DNA of 64,000 bases from an uncultured Armatimonadota bacterium (lineage in GTDB: Bacteria > Armatimonadota > Fimbriimonadia > Fimbriimonadales > Fimbriimonadaceae), in NCBI GenBank assembly GCA_903899015.1, contig CAIUHP010000100.1, forward strand, positions 1 through 64,000, given 5' to 3'. The notes beneath the pieces were generated by a model that was not told where the DNA came from, made no database searches, and saw only the letters and a program-made list of their open reading frames with translations. Position 1 is the first letter of the stretch. Each line of letters opens with the position of its first letter. Position numbers and translations under genes: made by a program. Below, piece after piece: positions 25,947 to 34,106 of the stretch.

Positions 25947-28900
25947 CTAGTCTTTCGCTAAGACCCACTGCAGATCTTCTGCGGTGAGCGTTCGAATGAC
26001 GTCGCCATCATCGGTGAGAATGCTTTTTGCAAGGTCGCCCTTACGTGCCTGCATTTGGAGCATCTTCTCTTCGATCGTGCCCGCCGCGACGAGCCGATAG
26101 ACCATAACCGGTTTATCCTGCCCAATTCGGTGGGCCCGGTCGATTGCTTGGTTCTCGACCGCGGGATTCCACCATGGGTCATACAGGATGACGGTGTCCG
26201 CCGCAGTCAAGTTGAGTCCGGTTCCACCAGCTTTTAAGCTGATAAGGAATAGCGGTACTTCACCAGCTTGGAATTTCTCGACCGGTGTTTCGCGATCGGT
26301 TGTGTCGCCACTGATCCGCACCCACTTGGTACCCGCCTCTTTGAGGCGCTCTTCAATGAGGTTGAGCATGGAAGTGAACTGTGAAAACAGCAAAACCTTT
26401 CGGCCATCTTCAATGAGCACGCTCAACATATCCATTAAGCGATCCAGCTTGGCGGATTCCTTTACATCGTCTGCAGAAGGCAGTTTCACCAATCGTGGAT
26501 CGCAGCAGACTTGGCGCAACTTGAGCAACGCATCAAGGATCTGGATGCGACTGCGATCGAATCCCTGGGTCGCGATAAGCTGGCGAACCTGATTGTCCAT
26601 AGCCAATCGAATCGATTCATAAAAGTCGCGCTGCTTATCTTCGAACTCAACCGTTTCGATGATCTCCGTCTTAGCCGGCAACTCCTTGACGACCTTGTCC
26701 TTCGTTCGCCGTAGCATGAATGGACGAATCCTTCGTGCCAATCGATCGCGGGCTTCGGTGTCACCACCCTTCTCGATCGGTCCTCGGAATTTACGCTTGA
26801 ACTCGGCATCTGTTCCCAGGAATCCTGGCATTAGGAAGTGGAAGAGCGACCAAAGTTCACCCAAGTGGTTCTCCACCGGAGTACCACTCATGCAAATGCG
26901 ATGGTTCGCCTCAAGCTCTCGAGCCGCCCTTGCCGCAATTGTGATTGGATTCTTGACGTTCTGAGCTTCATCGAGAACAATCGCGTGATACTTCGATGCC
27001 TTCAGGTGATCTTTGTCGCGTGCCAATAGCGGATACGTCGTTAAAGCGATGTCGCAATCCGTTAACTCGGAGAAGCGCCCGTGTCGCCCAGTGCCTTGTA
27101 ACGTAACTACCTTAAGTTCAGGAGTAAACCGCTCGCACTCTCTGCGCCAGTTGGGCATCGTACTCGTTGGTGCGACGATGAGCACCGGTAGCGTCATGCG
27201 GCCCGCTTTCTTCTCTTGCTGGAGAAATGCCAAGACTTGGACCGTCTTGCCGAGCCCCATGTCATCGGCCAAAATTCCACCGAATCCAAATTCGCGCAGG
27301 AAGTCGAGCCAGGCGAGACCTTCCTTTTGGTATCCGCGAAGGTCTCCATTGAAGCCCTCCGGTTCGGCTAGCGGTGCAAGATGATCGAATTCTTCTAAGC
27401 GAGAAGAGAGTCCTTGAAGTTCGTCAGACGTGCGCCAAGGCATGTCGAAATCTTCGACGGTATCTTCCATGATCGACGCTTCTGAGAGCATCGACTTTGG
27501 CAAGCGCAAATCGTCGGGCCATTCTTGAACACCACCAAACAGTTCCACGAGTGGTCGCAGAATCGCGTTCAGCCTCTTACGAGAAAGTTTAACGGCCCGT
27601 CCTTGCGGATCAAAGACGAACATGTCGTCATTTTCTTCGGAAGTTCGTCCCCGACCGTATCGTCCGACTTGTCCCGACTGCTCCGAGAAGAGCGTCTTCA
27701 AAACCGCTTTCAAGTCAAATGGTTCGCCCTCGACCTTGATCCCAACTTGGAACTCAAACCAATCAATGCCAGAACCACTTTCTAATCCGAGATCCCATTC
27801 GATGTCTTCATCTGGGACGATTCTGAAAGTCTGATCCAGCTTAATCTTCCAACCCATGTCAGTCAGCCGTGGAAACAGAGACTCTTTGAATTGCTCAATT
27901 CGCTCAATGGGATATTGGAGTCGATAATCGTCTGGCGGAACGATGCACAAGGTCTTGCCTCGGGCCTTTGGAATCTCCCAACCGCAATATGTTGAGTCGA
28001 CCCACCCATTGGTTTCCAACCTTTCCATCGCCGACGCTTCGGCAATTGGGTTACGCCGCAATAGCACAATCTCGTCCGAAGTCTCGACTCGAATATCTCC
28101 CCCGTCTGCGGGAGCTGGCATGCCTTCATATTCAAATGTGAGACGAGCAAACGCGAGCGGAGCCGAAACTTTGGAGTCACCCCAGGAATAGGACGAGCGG
28201 AAGCAGGATTCAAACTGAATTTCAAGGCAAGGCACCGGCTTCGGCGTCCGAATAACCGTCTTGAATTTGGGCTTGGGCAACGCATCGCCCGCAATTCCCA
28301 TTTCTTCTAACCGCTGACGAACGGTGGGTAGAACTTCCGGTCGAATGGGACCTACACGAAGAAAGGTGCCTGCCACCTGAGGCGGAAGCTTGCATTCAAG
28401 TGGTCCGCACTCGTTCGTGGCAAGATCGATATACCAAGGAGGCGATACCGACAAAACGATGCCTTCCGAACCGAAGTCAATGGTTGGCTGTAACACGCCG
28501 TTCGGGCCGGCATCCTTCCATTTGAGAGTTCCTTTTCGTTTTGTGCCTAACTTCAGAGTCCGCTCGGGCGCTTCACCCCATGAGGCTCGCCCAGATCCGA
28601 CTGCTGCTTCTACTAGGCGAGCGCCGTGAGCGCCGTCCAATCGGAATTCGGCCCGGTTCCAGTCCAGTTTTACGGCGTTCTTGTCGATATCGACAACGAG
28701 TGCCCGATCGTACTTGTTGAGATATCGGGGCAGATTTCCCGACGCGACGGTTGCGACCTTGAACTCAACCGGAGATCCGAACTCGCCGTTTTTCAAGATT
28801 GATCGGCTGACCAGGACAACGGTCGGAACTTCAGATCCATTTGGAGCGGTCTTTTTGCTTAATTGGTAGAACAGTCGAGCCTTGGAATCTGGCTCAAAAT

Positions 28901-29327
28901 CATCAGAGTCAAGACGGGTAGCCTGAAGTCGGTCAAGCCATTCGGCGACTTCGTGGGGGACGGGCACCGCTAATGAGGGCGATTCGGTCGATTCGTCGCC
29001 TTTCTCAGTTTCTGTATCGGTTGCTCCATTTTTTAGTATTGGCATAGGGTGATCTAAGGCATGCAAGGCAAGCGCCGCCGCATGCTTACACTGGTCGGCG
29101 GTCGGGCAGGAGCAGGTTGACTTGAGGGAAAAGCGCAAGCCTCGCTTTATCACTTCGATGGATACATGATAGGATTCGGATCCCGAGCCCCTAACTTCGC
29201 CACAAACAAGCCCACTGGAGGTTATCCATGATCGGGTAACCATCTTTCTGCGGAGATAATCTCTGCCTCGGGCCAAAAGGGTTGGCGTGAAATTGCGCTC
29301 GATATCGCTAAGTGCGAAAAGTATCAC
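25947..29327 (-). CDS. SWI2/SNF2-family ATPase with N-terminal SWIM zinc finger
   Basis: This 1126-residue DNA-dependent ATPase is of the bacterial HepA/SNF2 group. A SWIM zinc finger CSCPTADQCKH (near residue 76, CxC-x(n)-CxH) is followed by a long alpha/beta region. The SNF2 N-terminal lobe starts near 665 with ADDMGLGKTVQ (Walker A) and LDEAQNVKNP (motif II, DEAQ), then the helicase C lobe has LLFSQFTSML, SLKAGGTGLNLT and RAHRIGQDKP (motifs IV-VI). A remodelling or repair role is expected. The start is a GTG preceded by GGAA; the protein is full length. Confidence 0.9.
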   Translation of the reverse strand: MILFALSDIERNFTPTLLARGRDYLRRKMVTRSWITSSGLVCGEVRGSGSESYHVSIEVIKRGLRFSLKSTCSCPTADQCKHAAALALHALDHPMPILKNGATDTETEKGDESTESPSLAVPVPHEVAEWLDRLQATRLDSDDFEPDSKARLFYQLSKKTAPNGSEVPTVVLVSRSILKNGEFGSPVEFKVATVASGNLPRYLNKYDRALVVDIDKNAVKLDWNRAEFRLDGAHGARLVEAAVGSGRASWGEAPERTLKLGTKRKGTLKWKDAGPNGVLQPTIDFGSEGIVLSVSPPWYIDLATNECGPLECKLPPQVAGTFLRVGPIRPEVLPTVRQRLEEMGIAGDALPKPKFKTVIRTPKPVPCLEIQFESCFRSSYSWGDSKVSAPLAFARLTFEYEGMPAPADGGDIRVETSDEIVLLRRNPIAEASAMERLETNGWVDSTYCGWEIPKARGKTLCIVPPDDYRLQYPIERIEQFKESLFPRLTDMGWKIKLDQTFRIVPDEDIEWDLGLESGSGIDWFEFQVGIKVEGEPFDLKAVLKTLFSEQSGQVGRYGRGRTSEENDDMFVFDPQGRAVKLSRKRLNAILRPLVELFGGVQEWPDDLRLPKSMLSEASIMEDTVEDFDMPWRTSDELQGLSSRLEEFDHLAPLAEPEGFNGDLRGYQKEGLAWLDFLREFGFGGILADDMGLGKTVQVLAFLQQEKKAGRMTLPVLIVAPTSTMPNWRRECERFTPELKVVTLQGTGRHGRFSELTDCDIALTTYPLLARDKDHLKASKYHAIVLDEAQNVKNPITIAARAARELEANHRICMSGTPVENHLGELWSLFHFLMPGFLGTDAEFKRKFRGPIEKGGDTEARDRLARRIRPFMLRRTKDKVVKELPAKTEIIETVEFEDKQRDFYESIRLAMDNQVRQLIATQGFDRSRIQILDALLKLRQVCCDPRLVKLPSADDVKESAKLDRLMDMLSVLIEDGRKVLLFSQFTSMLNLIEERLKEAGTKWVRISGDTTDRETPVEKFQAGEVPLFLISLKAGGTGLNLTAADTVILYDPWWNPAVENQAIDRAHRIGQDKPVMVYRLVAAGTIEEKMLQMQARKGDLAKSILTDDGDVIRTLTAEDLQWVLAKD

Positions 29328-29504
29328 GGGTTCCGTTGATTATGGAGCCTTGAGACCCTCAAAGGCGACGAGTAGTGAACCTTTTCGTTCGGAACTGGCC
29401 TAACGTCAGTTTATTGTTCAAGACCGACCCGTAAATGGCGTCGCTTACCTAGATTTGAACCGTTGTGATCTCCAATTTCCCGAGAAATCCCGCATACTAG
29501 AATC
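29328..29504. other. Intergenic region without a recognisable gene
   Basis: I see no gene, terminator or repeat here. It contains the promoter region of the helicase gene (minus) and whatever drives the small ORF at 29505 (plus). Confidence 0.4.
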
Positions 29505-29645
29505 GTGAAGATCACCCGACTTTGGATGTTGCTTGTCGTAGCACCATTCGCCTTGAAGCTCGCATTAGCGCTTCTTGTACTATTTGTCGTGGGAACTCTC
29601 GCCCGAGCGGCCTATCTCAAGGCGACCCTCGAACCGGTTTCGTAA
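29505..29645 (+). CDS. Possible 46-residue single-pass membrane protein
   Basis: A GTG-started frame encodes a short basic N-terminus (KITRLWML) followed by about 24 hydrophobic residues and a short polar tail ending PVS. It is below the usual length cut-off for gene finders. Membrane-like composition and position just upstream of rplA make it plausible, but there is no ribosome-binding site and no family match that I recognise. Confidence 0.3.
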   Translation: MKITRLWMLLVVAPFALKLALALLVLFVVGTLARAAYLKATLEPVS

Positions 29646-29683
29646 CGGGTCGATTCGAACCTGACAGCGGGCTCTTTGCTTCC

Positions 29684-29694
29684 TGCGGTATACT
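29684..29694 (+). promoter_or_regulatory. Extended -10 promoter of rplA
   Basis: TGCGGTATACT combines a TG extension with TATACT (29689-29694), close to the consensus TATAAT. It lies about 59 bases before the rplA start. A partial -35 (CTGACA at 29661-29666) is too far away (22 bases), which fits an extended -10 promoter. Confidence 0.45.
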
Positions 29695-29752
29695 CTCCTT
29701 TCCAAATCCGTGGGAGGACGACATCGTCCGCCTGCACCACAGGTGAAATGCA

Positions 29753-30472
29753 TTGAGAACAAACGTTAGAAAGAATCCCCATTCGCCCCGCTACACCGCC
29801 ATTGCAAAGACCGTCGATCAAGACGTTGCACACGACATCGTAGCTGCTCTCGCACTCGTGAAGCAAACTGCCAACGCTAAGTTCGTTGAGAGCGTTGACC
29901 TTGCGGTCAACCTCGGTATCGACCCACGAAAGGGCGACCAAAACGTTCGTGGTATCACCAACCTTCCTCACGGCACCGGTAAGGTCCGAAAGGTTGCGGT
30001 CCTTGCGAAGGGTGACCTTGCTGCTCAGGCCGAAGCTGCTGGAGCCGACACAGTTGGCGGAGACGAGCTCATTGCTCAGATTCAGGGTGGTTTCCGAGAT
30101 TTCGACGTCCTTCTCGCAACGGAAGATATGGCACCCCAGATCGGCAAAATCGGCCGAATGCTCGGACCACGAACTCCCAACAAGAGAAACGGCACCGTCA
30201 CGAACAACATCGGAACTGCAGTTAAAGAAATTAAGGGTGCAACCCGTGTTGAGTACCGAGCAGACAAAGCCGGTATCGTTCACCTCGCGATTGGCAAGGT
30301 GAGCTTCACCGACGAGCAGCTTCTTGAGAATTTCAAAGCAGGTCTCGGCGCGCTCATTAAGGCGAAGCCTGCAACTGCCAAAGGCAAGTACATCAAAGCC
30401 ATCACCGTAAGCGCAACGATGGGACCTGGCATCGTAGTTGACGCAACAACCGCTGCCAAGCTCGCTGCCTAA
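29753..30472 (+). CDS. rplA: 50S ribosomal protein L1
   Basis: This 239-residue L1 protein of the large-subunit stalk binds 23S rRNA. KFVESVDLAVNLGIDPRKGDQNVRG and LPHGTGK near the start and KGKYIKAITVSATMGPG at the end are strongly conserved. The universally conserved loop (normally GLMPNP after LGPR) is shortened to LGPRTPNKRNGTVT, a two-residue deletion. The start is a TTG with AGGTGA six bases upstream; no ATG is in frame nearby. It stands alone between its own promoter and terminator, without rplK before or rplJL after it. Confidence 0.92.
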   Translation: MRTNVRKNPHSPRYTAIAKTVDQDVAHDIVAALALVKQTANAKFVESVDLAVNLGIDPRKGDQNVRGITNLPHGTGKVRKVAVLAKGDLAAQAEAAGADTVGGDELIAQIQGGFRDFDVLLATEDMAPQIGKIGRMLGPRTPNKRNGTVTNNIGTAVKEIKGATRVEYRADKAGIVHLAIGKVSFTDEQLLENFKAGLGALIKAKPATAKGKYIKAITVSATMGPGIVVDATTAAKLAA

Positions 30473-30492
30473 GAACCTCCTCACGAGAACCC

Positions 30493-30529
30493 GTCCCGAG
30501 TGATGTCATCCATCGCTCGGGACTTTTTT
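30493..30529 (+). terminator. Strong rho-independent terminator of rplA
   Basis: A 13-base arm (30493-30505) pairs with 30511-30523 with at most one mismatch around loop TCATC, followed by six T. Confidence 0.85.
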
Positions 30530-30715
30530 GTTTTAGAACGACTTCCGGTCACTGGTCTGGCCGCTTTCGTGTACCGCTCACTCACTTCAAAATCGGCATT
30601 CTGAGCCTAGCAGGCGCTCGGCTAGACGGGACTATTGACCGGTTCCCCTGACAAGTGGCCCATTGATTGACTTCTCTTAACAATCGCAAGGGTAACTTGA
30701 CTGTCAGGAAGTCAC
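30530..30715. other. Intergenic region
   Basis: Nothing beyond a TTGACT (30667-30672) that may be part of the promoter of the downstream small ORF and a CTAGC/GCTAG inverted repeat near 30607-30625. Confidence 0.3.
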
Positions 30716-30859
30716 ATGAGATTATCAGTTAGGCTAATAGCTCCAATCTGCATCCTAGCGACCGCCCTTTACCTTGCCTATTTCGCGCGCCATGGGGCTG
30801 AGCCTCGCCAGGACCGAGATTTATCGGTCAACACGGTAACGTTCAATAACGCGCGATAA
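30716..30859 (+). CDS. Probable 47-residue membrane-anchored small protein
   Basis: The ATG is preceded by AGGAAG at a usable distance. The product has a basic start (MRLSVRL), about 17 hydrophobic residues ([16 protein letters not shown]) and a charged tail ([14 protein letters not shown]), the layout of a single-pass or exported small protein. It was too short for routine ORF lists. It lies 49 bases upstream of msrB in the same direction and may be co-transcribed. No family is recognised. Confidence 0.45.
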   Translation: MRLSVRLIAPICILATALYLAYFARHGAEPRQDRDLSVNTVTFNNAR

Positions 30860-30908
30860 AATTCAAACCCTGGAAGACAATTCCCACAATTCATCCGTAG
30901 TAAATTTC

Positions 30909-31403
30909 ATGAAGCCATGGATGTCAGGTTTGGCGATCGTTGTGTTCGTAGCTTTGACCGGTTGCACCGCAGAAATAGCGAATGCTCAGAAGCCAAAGAC
31001 CAAGTATGCGGTTACACACGCGGCCGCTGAATGGAAGAAGCTCCTTTCTCCGATGGCATATCAAGTGTTACGCGAATCGGGCACCGAGCGAGCTTTCACC
31101 GGCAAGCTTCTAGACGTCCACGATCGTGGCACCTTCGTCTGTGCTGGTTGCGGGCAAGAACTATTTAGCTCGGACACCAAGTTTGATTCTGGAACCGGCT
31201 GGCCAAGCTTCTTCAAGCCCCTCACCAAAAAGTCAGTTGAAGAGGTTGTCGATAGAAGCGACGGAATGGTTCGAACCGAAGTTAAGTGCGCCCGCTGTGG
31301 TGGACACTTGGGCCACGTGTTCGACGACGGTCCCCAACCAACCGGCTTGCGCTACTGCATGAACTCAGTCGCTATGGCGTTCGTTCCGGCGAAGAAAAAG
31401 TAG
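30909..31403 (+). CDS. msrB: Peptide-methionine (R)-S-oxide reductase, lipoprotein form
   Basis: The enzyme reduces methionine-R-sulfoxide in proteins. It has the MsrB zinc site (CAGCGQELF and [10 protein letters not shown]), the conserved GTGWPSFF, and the catalytic Cys in RYCMNSV near residue 151. Residues 5-19 form a signal segment ending in LTGC, a good lipobox, so the enzyme is probably anchored to the membrane outside the cytoplasm and protects exported proteins. Its 3' end overlaps the convergent phosphatase gene by 32 bases. Confidence 0.92.
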   Translation: MKPWMSGLAIVVFVALTGCTAEIANAQKPKTKYAVTHAAAEWKKLLSPMAYQVLRESGTERAFTGKLLDVHDRGTFVCAGCGQELFSSDTKFDSGTGWPSFFKPLTKKSVEEVVDRSDGMVRTEVKCARCGGHLGHVFDDGPQPTGLRYCMNSVAMAFVPAKKK

Positions 31404-31881
31404 CCGCGAACGATTCCACCCATAACTTCTGAGATAGGGTGTCAGGAACTTGAATACCTCTTGCTTGGGTGATCAGCTCGAATGCATCAGAAGGTTCAAT
31501 TCCTCGTAGAGCCATCACGCAAGCCGCCATCACTGAAGCACGTCCAATCCCCATGCGGCAATGAACTACTACGTTTTGTCCCGTTGTAAGCCGGTCACCG
31601 ATCAGCATAGCAACCCGATAAATATTGGACGCCGTTTCCGGAATCGAACGATCAATGATCGGTGCCTGAATAAACTCGAGTCCGACCTTCGCGCAAACGA
31701 CCGGCTCCTCTTTTAATCCCAGATATTCCGATTCTTCACGCCCGAGCATCGAAACCAACACGTCTACCCCATTGGACCGAAGCTTCTTGAGATCCGTTTC
31801 AAGGGAGTCGTGCCCCGCAGGATGCGGCGATATCGCGAGCTTTCCCGACGATTCGATTTCTATCCAGCGGAAGTTTGGCAC
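31372..31881 (-). CDS. Dual-specificity/tyrosine protein phosphatase
   Basis: This 169-residue protein has the Cys-based phosphatase signature [12 protein letters not shown] (near residues 106-117, C-x5-R) and a probable general acid Asp in APIIDRSIP near residue 75. Length and fold resemble small bacterial dual-specificity phosphatases. The start is a GTG; AAAGGA touches it and is too close for a ribosome site, but TAAGCT lies six bases upstream, suggesting a leaderless mRNA. It overlaps msrB tail to tail. Confidence 0.85.
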   Translation of the reverse strand: MPNFRWIEIESSGKLAISPHPAGHDSLETDLKKLRSNGVDVLVSMLGREESEYLGLKEEPVVCAKVGLEFIQAPIIDRSIPETASNIYRVAMLIGDRLTTGQNVVVHCRMGIGRASVMAACVMALRGIEPSDAFELITQARGIQVPDTLSQKLWVESFAATFSSPERTP

Positions 31882-31942
31882 TCCTTTAGCTTATCGGAGG
31901 TTTCTGAGATCCGGTACTTAAATCTAACCTTTATATGGAATG

Positions 31943-32160
31943 TGCCCCTATCGATGGCCTCCTTCTTCCAACTGCCAGGGCCCCAGTAGCCGGAGGTGGT
32001 TCGTGCCTCCGCCTACGTATTTGGATGCGTTTCCGACAAGGAATTCTGATAAAAACTCTACGCTGAATACCTGTTTGCAAGGACCTCCTAGTTTGCTCGG
32101 AGGCACAAACCACCTCCGCCTACAGTGGCTCCCGTTAACGTTAAAGGCAGACCATCGGCG
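31943..32160 (-). repeat. Nested-palindrome repeat, copy A1
   Basis: A unit of about 218 bp. Outer ends are inverted repeats (CTATCGATGG on the left, CCATCGGCG on the right). Inside are two longer arms, CGGAGGTGGTTCGTGCCTCCG and its near-complement, each itself able to fold through CGGAGG/CCTCCG. The core between the arms is about 85 bp. Strand is given so that the GTTAAC-bearing end comes first. The neighbouring copy A2 is nearly identical. Confidence 0.85.
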
Positions 32161-32221
32161 AAGAAGCATAGATGCCAGCACTCAAAAGTGCTCCAACGAC
32201 AACCCATTTCATCGATCCCAT
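32141..32221 (-). pseudogene. Remnant signal-peptide ORF cut by repeat A1
   Basis: Between the two repeat copies the minus strand encodes a start resembling a signal peptide (MGSMKWVVVGALLSAGIYASS), which then runs into the end of repeat A1 and stops after six more residues. No continuation is found on the far side of A1, where the phosphatase gene begins. It may be the 5' end of a gene destroyed by the repeat, or a chance ORF. No ribosome site is seen. Confidence 0.35.
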
Positions 32222-32252
32222 AATACGCGGCAGTTCAAGGCGAAAGAATCGT

Positions 32253-32469
32253 GCCCCTATCGATGGCATGCTACTTCCAACAGCCAGGGCCCCTGTTGCC
32301 GGAGGTGGTTCGTGCCTCCGCCTACGTATTTGGATGCGTTTCCGACAAGGAATTCTGATAAAAACTCTACGCCGAATACCGGGTTGCAAACACCTCCTAG
32401 TTTGCTCGGAGGCACAAACCACCTCCGCCTACAGTGGCTCCCGTAAACGTTAATGGGAGACCAACGGCG
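32253..32469 (-). repeat. Nested-palindrome repeat, copy A2
   Basis: Direct repeat of A1 about 310 bp further on, same orientation, differing at scattered positions. It has the same outer ends, the same CGGAGG-type arms and the same core beginning CCTACGTATTTGGATGCG. It ends about 45 bp before the promoter of the SLH-like gene. Confidence 0.85.
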
Positions 32470-32514
32470 AAGGTTCAACAGAGCACATATCGTCAGGGTT
32501 GTCGATTTCCGCCA

Positions 32515-32520
32515 TATAAT
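32515..32520 (+). promoter_or_regulatory. -10 box of a leaderless promoter
   Basis: A perfect TATAAT is followed by six bases and a GTG at 32527 that opens a signal-peptide-like sequence. No -35 is evident. Confidence 0.5.
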
Positions 32521-32526
32521 GAACCC

Positions 32527-33150
32527 GTGCTCCTGATTCCCCAGATTGCCTGTAGCGTCCTATTGAGCTTTGCCTGCCAACACGGATCGTCTATGTTGCC
32601 CAACGATCACTGGGTATTCAATTCGTTCAAGGAGTTGAAAAAAGTCAGACTGCTCCGGGGTATGGATGAAGACTTAGCTGAAGGTCACGAGCCGTATCTA
32701 GGGCGAGGAGGACCTTCGCCGGCAACGAGATATTCCGTTGCGGACGGATCATACACGACAACTTCCCTCCTTCGAGACAAGGCCAACGACCTTGAGCGAG
32801 ATTGCAAACTTCCCAGTCTGCTACCTCCCGGACAAAGCGCTACTGAGGCATTCAACAAAGCTACAGCCGAGCTCAAATCTCGCAACGGATATGTCTACGG
32901 GGGGCAAGTCGTCATACCGATCATCGACTTCAGCTCCAAACAACTAAAGGAGTTAGGAGGAGATTCAATCGAGATGAAAACTACCGTTCGCATCGCAGTT
33001 GCCAAACTCCAACGAGCTCAAGTCACCCAGCCCGGATCCGCGCTGGTCCAGTTCCGTGATGTCCGCAAAGACCACTGGGCCGCATCCGCCATCCTCGAAC
33101 TGAGAAGTAAAGGCCTCCTCAACGGCTACCCTGAATGTCGATCTTGGTAG
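32527..33150 (+). CDS. SLH-like secreted protein, apparently truncated
   Basis: This 207-residue protein starts with a lipoprotein-like signal (LLIPQIACSVLLSFAC). It carries SLH-like segments at both ends: PNDHWVFNSFKELKKVRLLRG near residue 25, and FRDVRKDHWAASAILELRSKGLLNGYP near the C-terminus, about two thirds of an SLH motif. SLH domains attach proteins to cell-wall polymers. The last motif breaks off after GYPECRSW, with no continuation in another frame, so the 3' end looks lost or rewritten. The frame is open to 32434, but that part lies in repeat A2, and the -10 box supports the GTG at 32527. Confidence 0.6.
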   Translation: MLLIPQIACSVLLSFACQHGSSMLPNDHWVFNSFKELKKVRLLRGMDEDLAEGHEPYLGRGGPSPATRYSVADGSYTTTSLLRDKANDLERDCKLPSLLPPGQSATEAFNKATAELKSRNGYVYGGQVVIPIIDFSSKQLKELGGDSIEMKTTVRIAVAKLQRAQVTQPGSALVQFRDVRKDHWAASAILELRSKGLLNGYPECRSW

Positions 33151-33371
33151 TGTCGAAACCTTGTAGCGACGGGTCTCAAACTAAGTGAATGAGACTTGCT
33201 TTCGGTGACTGGTCAATTCCTAGTGGAAGTACTGAGTCCCGGGCTTTGAACACAAACAACAATTCAGAATGGCTGAGTGATTTTTCTCGCAAGTCATACG
33301 CTTCTGTGACCGCCAAAGTTAGTGATTAGATGTAGGCTTAAATACAATTTCCTGTTTTTTACGTAAGTCCT
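33151..33371. other. Intergenic region
   Basis: No gene, terminator or repeat is recognisable. It separates the truncated SLH-like gene from a block of two secreted proteins of unknown function. Confidence 0.4.
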
Positions 33372-33400
33372 TTGGCGTTTTCAGGTTTTAGTGTTAACAT
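33372..33400 (+). promoter_or_regulatory. Two-box leaderless promoter
   Basis: TTGGCG (33372-33377), 17 bases, TAACAT (33395-33400), six bases, ATG at 33407. This is one of the few cases in the window where a -35-like box goes with the start-proximal -10 box. Confidence 0.5.
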
Positions 33401-33406
33401 TCCCAT

Positions 33407-34036
33407 ATGAAGACTTTGATCTTAACGCTCGCCATTTGCCTCGGTGTCACAGCAATTGGCCGATCACAAACTACTTTCGGAGTACAGTACCAACTTAGTG
33501 GGGCATGGATCGGAACAGGAACTGGTGTTACTCAGCCGTTTTTTACTTCGGTAAAAGGACCGAATTCAGGCACTAATAGCTACTCGGATTCTGTTCCTTA
33601 TCAATTTATTTGTACGTTTCATTCGACGAATAGCACAAAGACACCGGTTGCCACAGGCTCGGTGACTATAAACCTCACAGCTGAAGCTGACACGGGAGCG
33701 TTAATAGTTGGAGCGACTGGTACCGCAACCGCAACTGCGGCCTGCTCCTCTGTAAATGCATCTTCTTCTCAAACGGGTGCTGGTTCGGATCCTCACACAA
33801 ATGGGCCAACAGCACTTCCTACTTATGTAATTTCTGGATCAGTTTTGACATGGTCTTACGATGCTGCAAACGTGCAATGGGTGGGTATAGCTTCTATTGT
33901 GACAATTTCATCCACCGGGAGCGTTAGCTATACAAAAGCTGGACTCGGCGACACTCGCGACCAGGCAAGCGCAAACTCAACGGTTGGAACAGGCACTAAT
34001 CTCATCACAAGTAATACTATGGTGGTTACTCAATGA
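33407..34036 (+). CDS. Secreted Ser/Thr-rich protein of unknown function
   Basis: This 209-residue protein has a signal peptide (MKTLILTLAICLGVTAIGRS) and a mature part rich in Thr, Ser, Gly and Ala with short beta-like stretches (GTATATAACSSVNASS, VGIASIVTISSTGSVSY). Two Cys may form a disulfide. Composition suggests a surface or extracellular beta-sandwich. I recognise no family. The next gene, also predicted to be exported, starts 70 bases downstream in the same direction, so both may be expressed together. Confidence 0.5.
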   Translation: MKTLILTLAICLGVTAIGRSQTTFGVQYQLSGAWIGTGTGVTQPFFTSVKGPNSGTNSYSDSVPYQFICTFHSTNSTKTPVATGSVTINLTAEADTGALIVGATGTATATAACSSVNASSSQTGAGSDPHTNGPTALPTYVISGSVLTWSYDAANVQWVGIASIVTISSTGSVSYTKAGLGDTRDQASANSTVGTGTNLITSNTMVVTQ

Positions 34037-34106
34037 TTGATTCAACTGCTAACTAAGTTCATGATTTGAATATGAAATGTGAAACAACTAACATCCGATT
34101 CCTACC

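Noticed and set aside
29640-29670. tRNA-like T-arm (GGGTCGATTCGAACC)
   Set aside because: No acceptor stem, anticodon arm or CCA-compatible end is found around it.
31940-32446. Long open frames through the repeat pair on both strands
   Set aside because: They follow the palindromic repeat, have no ribosome site or known domain, and appear in both strands because of the inverted arms.
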